Under the pieces are notes generated by a model. The model saw nothing but the letters and a program-made list of their open reading frames with translations, searched no databases and was not told the origin of the DNA. Below are positions 34,940 to 44,825 of a stretch of 64,000 bases of DNA, in pieces. The DNA is taken from the NCBI GenBank assembly GCA_963678275.1, contig OY782765.1, positions 4,774,001-4,838,000 on the forward strand. The letters are read 5' to 3'. Position 1 is the first letter of the stretch, and every line of letters starts with the position of its first letter. Origin of the DNA: G963677445 sp963678275 (GTDB lineage: Bacteria > Bacteroidota > Ignavibacteria > Ignavibacteriales > Melioribacteraceae). The position numbers were made by a program, and so were the translations under genes.

Positions 34940-36937
34940 CTATTTAAGGAGCATCATTTTCTTCACTTCCTGGAAGTGTGATTCACCTTCTGAAATGGCA
35001 GTAATTTTATAGAAATAAACACCCGATGTCAGTTCGGAGGCATTAAATTCAACATTATGTTCACCGACATTAAGCTCGCCATTTACAAGTGTCCTGACTT
35101 CACGTCCGACGACATCATAAATTTTAAGGGTAACATCAGCTCTTTCGGCAATCGTAAAGGTAATCTTTGTTGAGGGATTGAAAGGATTGGGATAGTTCTG
35201 GCTGAGCGCGAATTCCAGAGGTTTAATAATATCGTCACCTTCAACACCAACTGTTCCGCCAAGTTTTTCTATAGTAGTGATAAGAAGACCAATAGTAAAC
35301 TGTGGATTATGAATACCGAAGCTGCGGTCTTCTTCGACGCATAAGTAATTATAGAAACCAACCGCTTCATCGGGAGTCCAGGTTGAATCAATGTTGTTTA
35401 TATCAGTAGAGCCATAAGGAGGCAGAAGTTCGGCAAGAATTTCAAGTAACCCGTGAACTTCGTGCTGCAATCCTTCTGCTACACCATTTCCGTCGATATC
35501 GGCATTACCGTTAACATAGAATTTTTTCTCATCGAAACTTTCCATAGCGCCGTGGCAATCTTCACAGGCAGCGACGTTATCAACACCATCCGGGTCAACC
35601 ATGCTGAATGAGTGATTACCGCTAAGAAGCACTTGATTATTTTCGTCAATTTCATTCGGATACATATGACAGCCTACACAACCATCTTCAACTGCCTGAG
35701 CGTGAGGTGAATTAGCGATGGACATTCCATATGTCGGTATGTTCTGGCCATATAGAAGATCAGTCTGAACACCGTAATGGGGCCCATAGTGAGAGCTAAT
35801 ATTATCAAGATAATTTGTTGTATAGTCGTTTCCGTCACGTCTTGATTTATGGCAGTTGGAGCAAAGTCCACCTTTCCCGAGATCGTTTATCTCATAACCA
35901 TTACTCAATGTGGCGGTAACAAGCCTTAACTGGTTGTCGTTCCCGTGTGAATGAGGATCATGGCAGGTGGCGCAGGTGATTGAAACTGCGACAGGCGCGT
36001 CCTGTTCATCTCCATTGGCAAAATCGACAAATCCTTTACCGTTATGACAAGGTGTACATGAAGCCCTGTTGGCGCCGAAATATAGATGGTTTTCACTGCC
36101 ATGAACTGAAAAATCCCATTGTTCGGGGATCACATGATGTGTTCCGGCGTTATGGCAAACAGCGCAATTGTCGGAAGAGAGTGAAGATTCAATTTTATAA
36201 TCGGCAACCTGGCCAACATGCTCGCTTCCCGGACCATGACATGATTCGCACTGGACATCTGATCTTTTCATAGCATCGGGGTACATAGCTACGGCATCAT
36301 CATATCCTCCCATATACAAGGAATCGGGGAATACAAAACCAAAATCATCAAAACCATCGTTATTTGCCATCTCATCATAACCTGTAGCATGGCATTCAAT
36401 GCAATAACTCTGGAAGTGACTGCTTCCCATACCATTCAACTCTTCCTGAAGAGTAGTTGAGTGACCGGTAGTCAGCCATTCATTGTAGGAGTCGGAATGA
36501 CAGGTTTGACAAGAAACAGTGCCACCGGCAACACCAAGATAGAGACCGGCGTTAAGTGTAACTGTATCGGCCATACCGCCCGCAACTACTTCAATTTTAT
36601 ATGTACCCTTAAGATCAGGGATAAATTTCGCCAGAACATTTGAGGTGTCCATTACGAGGGTTTCACCAATTGTCGCTGATGATGTCGAGGGCGCTTCCAA
36701 AATATTCCAGGCTGGCGAGGTTAATTGCGCGCCATCCATAAAAGCGAGAAGGTAGACTTGTGACTCAACGCCAACATTATGCAGCCCGCTGGAGGTTCTG
36801 TCGTAATAAGTTAAAACTGTATCCGTTTCCACATCTCGTGGAGATACGCCATATGTGTTAAGTGAAAGTGACTGTGCAGATAACCCGGCTGCTGCCAACA
36901 GCCAGATCAACAAAACCAGTATGTTTTTGAATCGCAT
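34940..36937 (-). CDS. Nonaheme c-type cytochrome with T9SS sorting domain
   Basis: 665 aa, AAGGAG before the ATG, signal peptide ending LSAQ. An N-terminal Ig-like region (~20-135) is followed by nine CxxCH heme motifs: CQTCH, CIECH, CESCH, CAVCH, CTPCH, CATCH, CSNCH, CVGCH and CEDCH. The last ~85 residues form a type A T9SS C-terminal domain beginning NYPNPFNPSTKITFTIAERA and ending LTSGVYFYKI with a basic tail. The protein should thus be carried to the cell surface or exterior by the type IX pathway, which would put a multiheme electron carrier outside the outer membrane. It resembles cytochromes annotated as C554-like. No partner porin or oxidoreductase is adjacent. Confidence 0.92.
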   Translation of the reverse strand: MRFKNILVLLIWLLAAAGLSAQSLSLNTYGVSPRDVETDTVLTYYDRTSSGLHNVGVESQVYLLAFMDGAQLTSPAWNILEAPSTSSATIGETLVMDTSNVLAKFIPDLKGTYKIEVVAGGMADTVTLNAGLYLGVAGGTVSCQTCHSDSYNEWLTTGHSTTLQEELNGMGSSHFQSYCIECHATGYDEMANNDGFDDFGFVFPDSLYMGGYDDAVAMYPDAMKRSDVQCESCHGPGSEHVGQVADYKIESSLSSDNCAVCHNAGTHHVIPEQWDFSVHGSENHLYFGANRASCTPCHNGKGFVDFANGDEQDAPVAVSITCATCHDPHSHGNDNQLRLVTATLSNGYEINDLGKGGLCSNCHKSRRDGNDYTTNYLDNISSHYGPHYGVQTDLLYGQNIPTYGMSIANSPHAQAVEDGCVGCHMYPNEIDENNQVLLSGNHSFSMVDPDGVDNVAACEDCHGAMESFDEKKFYVNGNADIDGNGVAEGLQHEVHGLLEILAELLPPYGSTDINNIDSTWTPDEAVGFYNYLCVEEDRSFGIHNPQFTIGLLITTIEKLGGTVGVEGDDIIKPLEFALSQNYPNPFNPSTKITFTIAERADVTLKIYDVVGREVRTLVNGELNVGEHNVEFNASELTSGVYFYKITAISEGESHFQEVKKMMLLK

Positions 36938-37411
36938 ATTTTGCTCCTTTTTTATTATAAAAAAACGTGGTTCATAAATAGATAATAATACAAAATAATC
37001 TTAATACCTTAATAACGATACTTTTTGAAATAATCAAGTTATTTTCGATGATTTGGAAAAAAATAATAGAAAATCTTTAAAATTTGGGCAAATTTGCGTT
37101 TTGGAGCTGATTTAAGAGAGGCCGCAGGAGCAGGCTGATTTAATTGCCGTAATGCTTGATTAGTCCGTGAAAAATTAAATTTTACTCAAACCGGCAAGGT
37201 TTGCGACATTTATTTAATTTTCTGAAAGGTGTTTTGTTAATCCCTGCCGGGGATTAAAAGGATTGGTTGAATCTAATGCTGCGAGAATGCTGCTTCCGCA
37301 AAGCAGATTGAATTTAAAAATTTTACACTTCTGTTTTTATCGATCTCTCATTGGCAGAGTAATAGTACGCAGATTTTTTCCCTCACTTCCTCTCCGGCTC
37401 AACCCGGAATA
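36938..37411. other. Intergenic region with a degenerate block A copy
   Basis: No gene. ATTAGTCCGTGAAAAATTAA and the following ATTTTACTCAAACCGGCAAG at about 37158-37203 read as a decayed block A. AATCCC-TGCCG-GGGATT near 37240 and CTGCTT-CCGCA-AAGCAG near 37290 are small hairpins. The left part is AT-rich and contains the cytochrome promoter. Confidence 0.5.
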
Positions 37412-38395
37412 CTAATTTAAACTGTCAGTAATTTTTTGTGAAAATATTTCAGCCCCTTCTTTGTTAAGATGAACGGAATCATAAAAATACTCTGAGTGAT
37501 CCCACAGTTTTGAAAAATCGAGAATCAAAAAATTGCTAAATTCGTTTTTCAGCATATCGATAACATCGTGATAATATTTGTCGCTGACTACTTTTCTGTC
37601 AGGGTTGACCGGATGAAGAACGATAATATATTTTATCCCCTTTTCCGCTAAATAATCATTCACGTTAACAAAAAGCTTTTTAAGCCTTTCATCAGGTACA
37701 TGCGGCTTTAATTCAGTTATCATTTCGGAGTCATATCCATTCTGGCGCGACATAGTTTTGGAATAATCGAGAGCCTTTTTATTCATATATGGATTCGGGA
37801 AGAAGATATCATTAATTTTACTCATATCGCGTCGCTGTTCTTCGCTGTCAAGCGAACATCTTAAATAAACGTAAAGCGAGTTTCGCAAAAAACTTTTCGA
37901 ATAAATAATGGTTTCCCATTTAGGTTCGTAAAAATGGGGATTTACTTTATCGATTATTTTATTTATGTCATCGGGTAAATCATAACCGGACATTACCAAA
38001 TTCAGCGCTTTGGAATTTTCAAGTTCAACCGGCTTGATAAATCGGTAAGGTTCAACGCAATGAATTACAGTTTTGACAGATTTGGGAAGGAGGGGGAAAA
38101 AATAAAATGCTTCCATCGGATTCTGACCTACGGATGACATACTTATGGCAAATGGATTTCCGGGTAGTTTATCAGTCAGGATTTTGGCGTCGATAGCAAA
38201 CATTGCCAGGCTGCTGCCGAAGACAACGATTTCCGGCGCCATGTTTTTATCTGTGAGGGTTTCAATCATCAGGTGATGCCTGGACTGATCGGAAGGAAAT
38301 AAAGTATAGACCGAAGCAAAAATGTAAAACACTCCGCTAAATACTAACAGCAGCAGAACAATGGAAACAACAGACCTTTTAATAAAATCTTTCAT
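37412..38395 (-). CDS. SGNH-hydrolase-like protein partnered with an MBOAT acyltransferase
   Basis: 327 aa with one N-terminal membrane anchor (RSVVSIVLLLLVFSGVFYIF). Residues ~55-65 (IVVFGSSLAMFAID) form the GxS nucleophile block, and the C-terminal SVHLNKEGAEIFSQK with the preceding Asp gives the D-x-x-H pair of SGNH enzymes. Encoded 6 bp after the MBOAT gene, it should be the extracytoplasmic partner that takes an acyl group passed through the membrane and puts it on a cell-surface glycan, like AlgJ/AlgX or DltD. The acceptor is unknown. Confidence 0.78.
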   Translation of the reverse strand: MKDFIKRSVVSIVLLLLVFSGVFYIFASVYTLFPSDQSRHHLMIETLTDKNMAPEIVVFGSSLAMFAIDAKILTDKLPGNPFAISMSSVGQNPMEAFYFFPLLPKSVKTVIHCVEPYRFIKPVELENSKALNLVMSGYDLPDDINKIIDKVNPHFYEPKWETIIYSKSFLRNSLYVYLRCSLDSEEQRRDMSKINDIFFPNPYMNKKALDYSKTMSRQNGYDSEMITELKPHVPDERLKKLFVNVNDYLAEKGIKYIIVLHPVNPDRKVVSDKYYHDVIDMLKNEFSNFLILDFSKLWDHSEYFYDSVHLNKEGAEIFSQKITDSLN

Positions 38396-38401
38396 GAAAC
38401 C

Positions 38402-39853
38402 TCAGAATTGGAAATAAATAAAGTTTTCCTGGGAACCGCCGAAGAAAAATAGTAAAATTGAAAAAACAGTTAGTATAACAAATCGATATATATAGGGTTT
38501 CCTGTGTATATTCTCAAACACATAATTTTTCTCCCTGTTGTTCCATTCAACTAAAACCATAATAAGTATAAAAATAACGGCCAAAATCATATCCGAATTT
38601 TGAATTCCTCTTAAACGGGGATAGCTGAAGAGGGAGACGTCGAATATGGAAGCGATATACTTAAAGGCATGATTAAGATCTTTTGCCCTGAAAAATATCC
38701 ATGAAAAGTTTACAAGCAGAAAAGTTATAAAGATTGATAGATATTCCCTGAGATTATCAAGGATACCCTTTCCGGCTAAATTTTCATCCTTGTATTTTCT
38801 GTTTGTGCCGAAAATAAAAGATGGAATAAAAAAGAGCGCGTGAAGAGCGCCCCAGATAATAAATGTCCAGTTGGCGCCATGCCAGAAACCGCTGACAATA
38901 AAAATAATAAAAACGTTTCTGATGCTTTTAAGTTTGCTTACTCTTGATCCTCCCAGTGGAATATAGAGGTAATCACGAAACCATGAGGAAAGCGAAATGT
39001 GCCATTTGTGCCAGAATTCCCCGATATTTCTGGAAAAATAGGGCATTCTGAAGTTTATCATCAGGTCGAAACCAAAAAGTTTTGCAGTTCCAATCGCGAT
39101 ATCAGAATAACCGCTGAAATCTCCGTAAATCTGGAAAGCAAAAAGTAAAACACCAAGTACATGAACGCTGGCGGAATTTCCAGACCCATTAAAAATTGAA
39201 TCGACGAGAGAAGCGCAATTATCAGCTACCAATATTTTTTTAACCAGGCCCCACAAAATCTGATATACTCCGTCGACAGCTTTATTCTGATCAAACTTTC
39301 TTTCCCCCAGTATCTGAGGCAGAAGATTGCCCGCTCTTTCAATTGGTCCCGCTACAAGCTGGGGGAAAAAACTTACAAAAGCAAAAAATCCGACAATATC
39401 TTTTGTCGGTTCCAGTTTTCTCCTGTATATGTCTATTGAATAGCTGAGAGTCTGGAATGTATAAAAACTTATTCCTACAGGGAGTATTACATTTAACCTG
39501 GCCGCTTCAATGCTATAGCCGAAAAATGTGAATGCCGTTGAAAAACTTTCAGTGAAAAAGTTGAAATATTTGAAGAAGCCGAGGAAACCGAGGTTGACTA
39601 AAAGACTGGTAAGAAGAAAAATTTTACGTTTTTTTTCATTATTTGTTTTTGATAGCTGAATCCCGACGAGGTAATCAACAATTGAACTGAAAAAGATCAG
39701 GGAAAGGAATCGCCAGTCCCACCAGCCGTAAAAAAAATAACTCGCGGCCAGAAGAAACATATTCTGAAGTTTCAGGTTTCGTGATAAGAGAAACCAGTAA
39801 ATAATAAATACAACTGGCAGAAAAACGGCAAATTCTACTGAGTTAAAGAGCAT
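38402..39853 (-). CDS. MBOAT-family O-acyltransferase (AlgI/DltB-like)
   Basis: 483 aa from ATG 39853, giving the classical opening MLFNSVEFAVFLPVVFIIYW; a TTG four codons upstream is also in frame. About ten membrane helices. Family motifs include YFFYGWWDWRFL, PVGISFYTFQTLSYSIDIYR, NIGEFWHKWHISLSSWFRDY and the catalytic His in VSGFWHGANWTFIIWG. It moves an acyl (usually acetyl) group across the inner membrane for modification of a surface polysaccharide. Forms a two-gene operon with the SGNH protein. Confidence 0.92.
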   Translation of the reverse strand: MLFNSVEFAVFLPVVFIIYWFLLSRNLKLQNMFLLAASYFFYGWWDWRFLSLIFFSSIVDYLVGIQLSKTNNEKKRKIFLLTSLLVNLGFLGFFKYFNFFTESFSTAFTFFGYSIEAARLNVILPVGISFYTFQTLSYSIDIYRRKLEPTKDIVGFFAFVSFFPQLVAGPIERAGNLLPQILGERKFDQNKAVDGVYQILWGLVKKILVADNCASLVDSIFNGSGNSASVHVLGVLLFAFQIYGDFSGYSDIAIGTAKLFGFDLMINFRMPYFSRNIGEFWHKWHISLSSWFRDYLYIPLGGSRVSKLKSIRNVFIIFIVSGFWHGANWTFIIWGALHALFFIPSFIFGTNRKYKDENLAGKGILDNLREYLSIFITFLLVNFSWIFFRAKDLNHAFKYIASIFDVSLFSYPRLRGIQNSDMILAVIFILIMVLVEWNNREKNYVFENIHRKPYIYRFVILTVFSILLFFFGGSQENFIYFQF

Positions 39854-40100
39854 CGGATAATCCAATAATATTATTCAGTGAATATTCATTCGCGATAGTA
39901 AAACAAGCGGGATTTTACTCTTTTCCTTTTACCCTCACGAAATAACAATTTTTAAAATAATCGAATAGAATTTTAGAAGCAATAAAAATGTATTATGAAA
40001 ATTATCAGTTATTCCAGAGAAATTACAGAAGAAAAAAGCGGCAGGGGAAAGTTATGACAAAGATGATTGCCAAAGAAATTATAAAGCCGCGAACACTATT

Positions 40101-40835
40101 TTACTTTTCTCTTTGCCTCAGTATTTCGAATAAGAGCACTCCTGCCGATACTGAAACGTTCAGAGAATCAATGGAGCCTTTCATCGGGATGCCGAGAAGA
40201 AAATCACAATTGTCCTTAACCAGGCGTCTTAATCCCTTTTCCTCATTCCCCATAACAAGAGCGAGAGGCATTTTATAATCTTTTGTGTTGTATGGCTCAC
40301 CACTCATATCGGCGCCCGCTATCCAGAATCCCTCATCTTTCAGAGTCCGGATAACAGAGACAAGATTTTTTACAGTGGCGATTTTCAGGTGAGAAACGGC
40401 GCCTGCGGAAGTTTTGATTACTGTGTCGTTGACCGGGGCTGAAAAATGTGCGGTAATAATTACCCCTCCGACGCCGGTGCATTCGGCGCTTCGCAGGATA
40501 GCGCCAAGATTATGAGTATCCTGAATAGAGTCGAGCAATAAAACAAGAGGAAACTCCATCTTTTGAGCGTTTAATATAACATCATTAACAGAGGCGAAGG
40601 TGATTTCCTCAAGTTCTGCCACAATACCCTGTGAATTCTGTTTTCCGCATAACTGGTCAATTCGTTCGGGAGAGGCAGTTTTAACCGGGATACCTCTCTC
40701 CTTCGCGGCCTTTTTTATTTTGAAAACAATATCTCCGCGAAGGTTTTGTGAAATAAATATCCTGCGTATTTCACTATCGGCCTCCATTGCTTCGAAGACC
40801 GGTTTGCGGCCAAAAATAATATTATTTCCGGACAT
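40101..40835 (-). CDS. rlmB: 23S rRNA (guanosine-2'-O-)-methyltransferase RlmB-type, TrmH/SpoU family
   Basis: 244 aa, full length. The N-terminal substrate domain starts IIFGRKPVFEAMEADSEI; the SPOUT domain shows motif 1 LLDSIQDTHNLGAILRSAE, motif 2 LALVMGNEEKGLRRLVKDNC, and motif 3 IPMKGSIDSLNVSVSAGVLL. It methylates the 2'-OH of G2251 (E. coli numbering) in the peptidyl-transferase P-loop; the close paralog TrmH-like function cannot be excluded. Last gene of the ptsN-hisS-unknown-rlmB operon, 2 bp after the preceding stop. Confidence 0.9.
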   Translation of the reverse strand: MSGNNIIFGRKPVFEAMEADSEIRRIFISQNLRGDIVFKIKKAAKERGIPVKTASPERIDQLCGKQNSQGIVAELEEITFASVNDVILNAQKMEFPLVLLLDSIQDTHNLGAILRSAECTGVGGVIITAHFSAPVNDTVIKTSAGAVSHLKIATVKNLVSVIRTLKDEGFWIAGADMSGEPYNTKDYKMPLALVMGNEEKGLRRLVKDNCDFLLGIPMKGSIDSLNVSVSAGVLLFEILRQREK

Positions 40836-40837
40836 GA

Positions 40838-41353
40838 TCAGGATTCCCGGAAGGAAAAGCGGTCCTCTGCGACATCAAAAAGGCAAAACAGACGGTTGTT
40901 TTCTTTTTCAGGAAGAAAATCCTTTATCTTCAGAATTTCCTTTTTGTAAATGTTATATTTGAAGATGGCGGAATTTATGCTGCCATCCTGCTTAACAACA
41001 TTTACAGTATATTCGCCGATAAAGTCCTCAAAATAAATTTCCCTGACAGCCGGCTGAACCTGCGGCGCCCGGTCCATTCTGGCCTGAAGTCCCATCAATA
41101 CAATAAAAATTTCCTTCCGTTTTTTAATTACCTCGATCGAAAGCTCATAGATAAAATTTGTAAACTCAACAGCGGTTTCAACACTTATTCCATATAGCTG
41201 CTTTTTGTTTACCCTGTCCCATCTGAAATAGGTATTGCAGTAATATTCAACTTTATCAGGTTTTTTTTCAGGAATCGCCTCAAGGGCTGCTTCAGCCTTT
41301 TTTTTCCTTGTTTTGGGAATTTTTGGCAGTTCATTAGGCTTTTTTAAGGGCAA
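40838..41353 (-). CDS. Conserved-looking hypothetical protein between hisS and rlmB
   Basis: 171 aa from a TTG that directly follows the hisS stop, with AGAGGTG as ribosome site inside the hisS end. The first ~35 residues are Lys/Pro/Ala-rich and probably disordered (PKTRKKKAEAALEAIPEKKP). The rest mixes helices and strands (YYCNTYFRWDRVNKK, AVEFTNFIYELSIEVIKKRK). No motif or membrane segment is recognised. The position between two translation-related genes may hint at a translation role, but that is inference only. Confidence 0.65.
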   Translation of the reverse strand: MPLKKPNELPKIPKTRKKKAEAALEAIPEKKPDKVEYYCNTYFRWDRVNKKQLYGISVETAVEFTNFIYELSIEVIKKRKEIFIVLMGLQARMDRAPQVQPAVREIYFEDFIGEYTVNVVKQDGSINSAIFKYNIYKKEILKIKDFLPEKENNRLFCLFDVAEDRFSFRES

Positions 41354-42616
41354 TTAAACACCTCTAAGTTTGTTTATTATCTCATCTATTGAGTTAATAT
41401 CAAATTCTTCCTGTTCACTGTTTCGCATATTTTTAAGCAAAACCTTTCCATTCGCGTATTCATTGCCGCCGAGCATAAGCACATATTTCGCGTTAAGTTT
41501 ATTGGCTTCGCGCATCTGGGCTTTTACGCTCCTGCCGGAGTAGTCATATTCGGCATTAAGGCCCGCTCGTCTGAAACGGACACATAAGGCGTATGCTTCT
41601 TTCTGAAGTTCTTTTTCTATTCTGGTTATATAAATATCTTTTTGAGGTAAAGAAATATCCAGTGAATTTTCATTTTCACACGCAAGCAGAATTCTCTCGA
41701 TTCCGGCCGCGAAACCAATTCCGGGTGTAGTTTTTCCTCCGAGCTGTTCAATAAGCAGATCATACCTGCCTCCGCCGCATAACGCGCTTTGCGAGCCGAC
41801 ACTGTTACTCAGAATCTCGAATGTGGTATTAGTATAATAATCGAGTCCTCTTACAAGTTTTGGGTCAACCTCATAGGGAATTTCCGCTATGTCAAGATAT
41901 TCTTTCACTTTGTTAAAATGATCGAGTGAATCGTCATCAAGATGCTCGAGAAGGAGAGGGGCCTCTTTCATAATTTCCTGATCCGATTCAACTTTACTGT
42001 CAAAAATTCTCAGAACATTTGTATCAAACCTGTTCCGGCTGTCTTCCGAAAGGTAATTAAAATGCGGTGAAAGATACTCACGTAAAATTTTACGGTAGTT
42101 TTCGCGTGATGATGGAATACCGAGTGAATTTATTTTAACGGTTAAATCTTTCAGCCCGAATCCTTTGATAATATCCCACGCCAGAATGATCATTTCGGCA
42201 TCGAGAGAGGGATCATTACAGCCGAGGGCTTCGGCGCCAAACTGGTGAAACTGACGTAGTCTTCCTGCCTGGGGGCGCTCCTGCCTGAACATGGGTGAAA
42301 TATAATATACTTTGTTTAGATTTTGGATTTTACCGAGGTTGTGTTCGATGAATGCCCTTACAACAGCGGCTGTCATTTCGGGTTTAAGAGTAATACTTGT
42401 CCCGCTGCGGTCGGTGAAAGTATACATTTCCTTGCTGACTATGTCGGTTGCTTCACCAATGCCCCTGCTGAAAAGAGCGGTCTCTTCGAATACCGGGGTC
42501 CGGATTTCATAATAACCAAAATTCTCCATGATTCTTCTGACATCATCCTCAATTTTTCTCCAGGATGGAATGTCGGTCGGGAGAGTATCTTTTGTGCCTT
42601 TTATTGCTTTAATCAT
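41354..42616 (-). CDS. hisS: Histidyl-tRNA synthetase
   Basis: 420 aa, normal bacterial length. Class II signatures: motif 1 in ALFSRGIGEATDIVSKEMYT, motif 2 region MFRQERPQAGRLRQFHQFGA, histidine-specific LVRGLDYYTNTTFEI, and motif 3 GIGFAAGIERILLAC, followed by the anticodon-binding domain. It charges tRNA-His with histidine. Encoded 6 bp after the ptsN-like gene. Confidence 0.97.
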   Translation of the reverse strand: MIKAIKGTKDTLPTDIPSWRKIEDDVRRIMENFGYYEIRTPVFEETALFSRGIGEATDIVSKEMYTFTDRSGTSITLKPEMTAAVVRAFIEHNLGKIQNLNKVYYISPMFRQERPQAGRLRQFHQFGAEALGCNDPSLDAEMIILAWDIIKGFGLKDLTVKINSLGIPSSRENYRKILREYLSPHFNYLSEDSRNRFDTNVLRIFDSKVESDQEIMKEAPLLLEHLDDDSLDHFNKVKEYLDIAEIPYEVDPKLVRGLDYYTNTTFEILSNSVGSQSALCGGGRYDLLIEQLGGKTTPGIGFAAGIERILLACENENSLDISLPQKDIYITRIEKELQKEAYALCVRFRRAGLNAEYDYSGRSVKAQMREANKLNAKYVLMLGGNEYANGKVLLKNMRNSEQEEFDINSIDEIINKLRGV

Positions 42617-42622
42617 AATATT

Positions 42623-43096
42623 TTATTCGTGGTCAAAAAAGCGTTTTTCTTCATTACAAAATATATCGAATATCTCATCACTTGTTTTTGCTTTTGCCAG
42701 ATTTTCCCTGAATTCATCCTTATTCATCATTCTTGAAATTCTGCTCAGCAGTTTAATATGAGGCCCGACAAGGTTCTCTTTACCGACAAGAAGAAAAACC
42801 AGGTTCACCGGCTTTCCGTCGAGGGCGTCAAAATCCATGGGTAGTGAAGTTTTGCCAAATCCCGCGACAATTTCATTAACACCATTGGTTTTACCGTGAG
42901 GTATGGCAAAACCTTTCCCCACACCTGTCGACATTATTTTTTCCCGGTCCAGCACTGCCTTTCTTACTGTCTCAATGTCCCTGATTCTTTTATCTCCCTT
43001 AAAAAGATCAATCAGCTCATTGATAAGCCCTTCTTTCTCACGGCTTTGAAATTCACTGATTATATTTTCGGGCTTTAGTATATCACATATCTTCAT
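42623..43096 (-). CDS. PTS EIIA domain protein of the fructose/nitrogen (PtsN) type
   Basis: 157 aa single EIIA domain. The phosphorylatable His is His67 in GFAIPHGKTNGV, with the downstream DFDALDGKPVNLVFLLVGKE segment typical of PTS EIIA type 2. No EIIB/EIIC is encoded nearby, so it probably acts as a regulatory phosphocarrier of the nitrogen-PTS kind. First gene of a four-gene operon with hisS and rlmB; the combination is unusual but the spacing is tight. Confidence 0.85.
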   Translation of the reverse strand: MKICDILKPENIISEFQSREKEGLINELIDLFKGDKRIRDIETVRKAVLDREKIMSTGVGKGFAIPHGKTNGVNEIVAGFGKTSLPMDFDALDGKPVNLVFLLVGKENLVGPHIKLLSRISRMMNKDEFRENLAKAKTSDEIFDIFCNEEKRFFDHE

Positions 43097-43769
43097 AAAT
43101 AACCATCCGGCATTTGCATGCGTAATAAAAATTTAAACATATCATGTTAACTTAAAAAAGAAACTCTTTTATAGCAAAACCAAAAGATAACTTATCAATC
43201 TGTTATTATCGTATTTTTTTATTTAAATTCAATTATTCGCCTGTTTTGCGTGATTTGGTATACATTCTGGCGGGATTATTCAGTAAGCAGTTGAATTCTG
43301 CGCAAAATGGCAAATTTTTATCGTACACATGGGACATCCCCCTGGGGGCGAAGCGGTAATCGTAATCGTTCTCGAGTAACCCGGGCGTTTTACTAAAGAC
43401 AAGTACGAAGTACGATTACGAGTACTATTCTTTCTTCGGATTCAATTTTTTTCTGGCTTTGCCAGTTTATGATTAAAATTTTTGAGGATGGAGACTCTAT
43501 TCAAAATTGAGTTTAAAATAACTCCGCGCCTTCAGGCCGGAGATTTGCAGGAAAACCCGACAACCCCAAGTGGCTTTAGCCCAAAGAACGGCTGGCAGGA
43601 AAATAATAGTATGCGCATAATCCAGCCCAGCCATTGTCTGAACCTTGATTAAAGGATTACTTGATTATTTTTCGGTATCGATCTTAAAAAATCAGAGTAA
43701 GAGTATGATGAGCGGGTTGGGTGACGGCGACGGGGTTGTTCATTTTGTCCTGGGGGTGGGATTACTCCG

Positions 43770-43925
43770 TTAGCAGTTAAATTCTACGCAAAATGGCAAA
43801 GTTTTATTTAACCATCAATTTACCGGGGAATTCTGTCGTCCCTGACGGGACTTTTGAGCAACTTCTTAACTTATTTCCCCACAATGAATTGCGGGGCTAT
43901 TATCTATCGTCCCTGACGGGACTTT
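43770..43925 (+). repeat. Block A followed by two terminator-like hairpins
   Basis: After block A the sequence TTTACCGGGGAATTCTGTCG leads to GTCCC-TGAC-GGGAC-TTTT; a second such hairpin (CGTCCCTGACGGGACTTTTT) is at about 43910. The first part has a degenerate homologue at 20641-20725. Confidence 0.65.
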
Positions 43926-44019
43926 TTTGGGATTTTGAAGTTATCTTAAAGAAAAATTGCTGGTTCCTAACTCTCCACTAACCACTTTATACTTCTGGCT
44001 TGCCAGTCTACGATTAAGA

Positions 44020-44700
44020 TTACTCCGTTAGCAGTTAAATTCTACGCAAAATGGCAAAGTTTTTATCTGATTGCCAGTAAAATTTGGCATTAGATTCCGG
44101 CCTGCCTGCCTCTGGATGGTCTTTTCGCAAAAGACGCAAAAAACCGGAATGATAATTAATTGGTAATACCTGGGGAAAGTCAATTCCTAATTCGTAATTC
44201 GTAATTCCTCATTATCTCTTGCTTGCCAGTTTATGATTACTCCGTGAGGAGTCAAATTCTACGCAAAATGGCAAAGTTTTTATCTGATTGCCAGTAAAAT
44301 TTGGCATTAGATTCCGGCCTGCCTGCCTCTGGATGGTCTTTTCGCAAAAGACGCAAAAAACCGGAATGATAATTAATTAGTAATACCTGGGGAAAGTCAA
44401 TTCCTAATTCCTAATTCGTAATTCCTCATTATCTCTGGCTTGCCAGTCTATGATTACGATTAGTCCGTAAGGAGTTAAATTCTACGCAAAATGGAAAAGT
44501 TTTTATCTGATTGGCAGTAAAAATCGGCATTAGATTCCGGCCTGCCTGCCTCTGGATGGTCTTTTTGCAAAGGACGCAAAAAACCGGAATGACAAGTAAT
44601 TGGTAACACTTGGGGAAAGCCAATTCGTCATTCGTCATTCGTAATTCCTCATTATCTCTGGCTTGCCAGTCTATGATTACGACTAGGATTACGATTATGA
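44020..44700 (+). repeat. Three tandem ~220 bp units
   Basis: Each unit runs from block A through ATTCCGGCCTGCCTGCCTCT (starts 44094, 44311, 44534), the hairpin GTCTTTT-CGC-AAAAGAC, the closing AAAACCGGAAT, short TAATTC(C/G) repeats, and a CTGGC/GCCAG hairpin. ATTCCGG and CCGGAAT form an outer stem around the inner hairpin. Unit lengths are 217 and 223 bp. Confidence 0.8.
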
Positions 44701-44825
44701 TTTTTGCGGCGGGATATTCTCCGGAATATTTTTCCTCTTGTTTTTCCTGTTAGGAATTATATATTCTTTTTTCTAACTTTGTGATATTAAATACTTTTCT
44801 ACCTTTATTTGAAGTTCAGGTTTAT

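Larger units (their letters stand above)
43097..44825. repeat. Repeat island upstream of the S46 peptidase gene
   Basis: 1.7 kb without a gene. It holds at least five block A copies (43281, 43761, 44020, 44238, 44461), hairpins CTGGC-TTT-GCCAG (43452) and several CTGGC-TT-GCCAG (43995, 44437, 44659), ACGAG-rich stretches (43360-43430), two GTCCC-TGAC-GGGAC-TTTT hairpins (43840, 43912), and tandem 220 bp units. The promoter of the peptidase gene must lie in the last ~100 bp. Confidence 0.8.

Noticed and set aside
44020..44700. Repeats with TAATTC(C/G) runs as a CRISPR or an origin
   Set aside because: Units are ~220 bp tandem copies with conserved interiors; no DnaA-box cluster or spacer diversity is seen.
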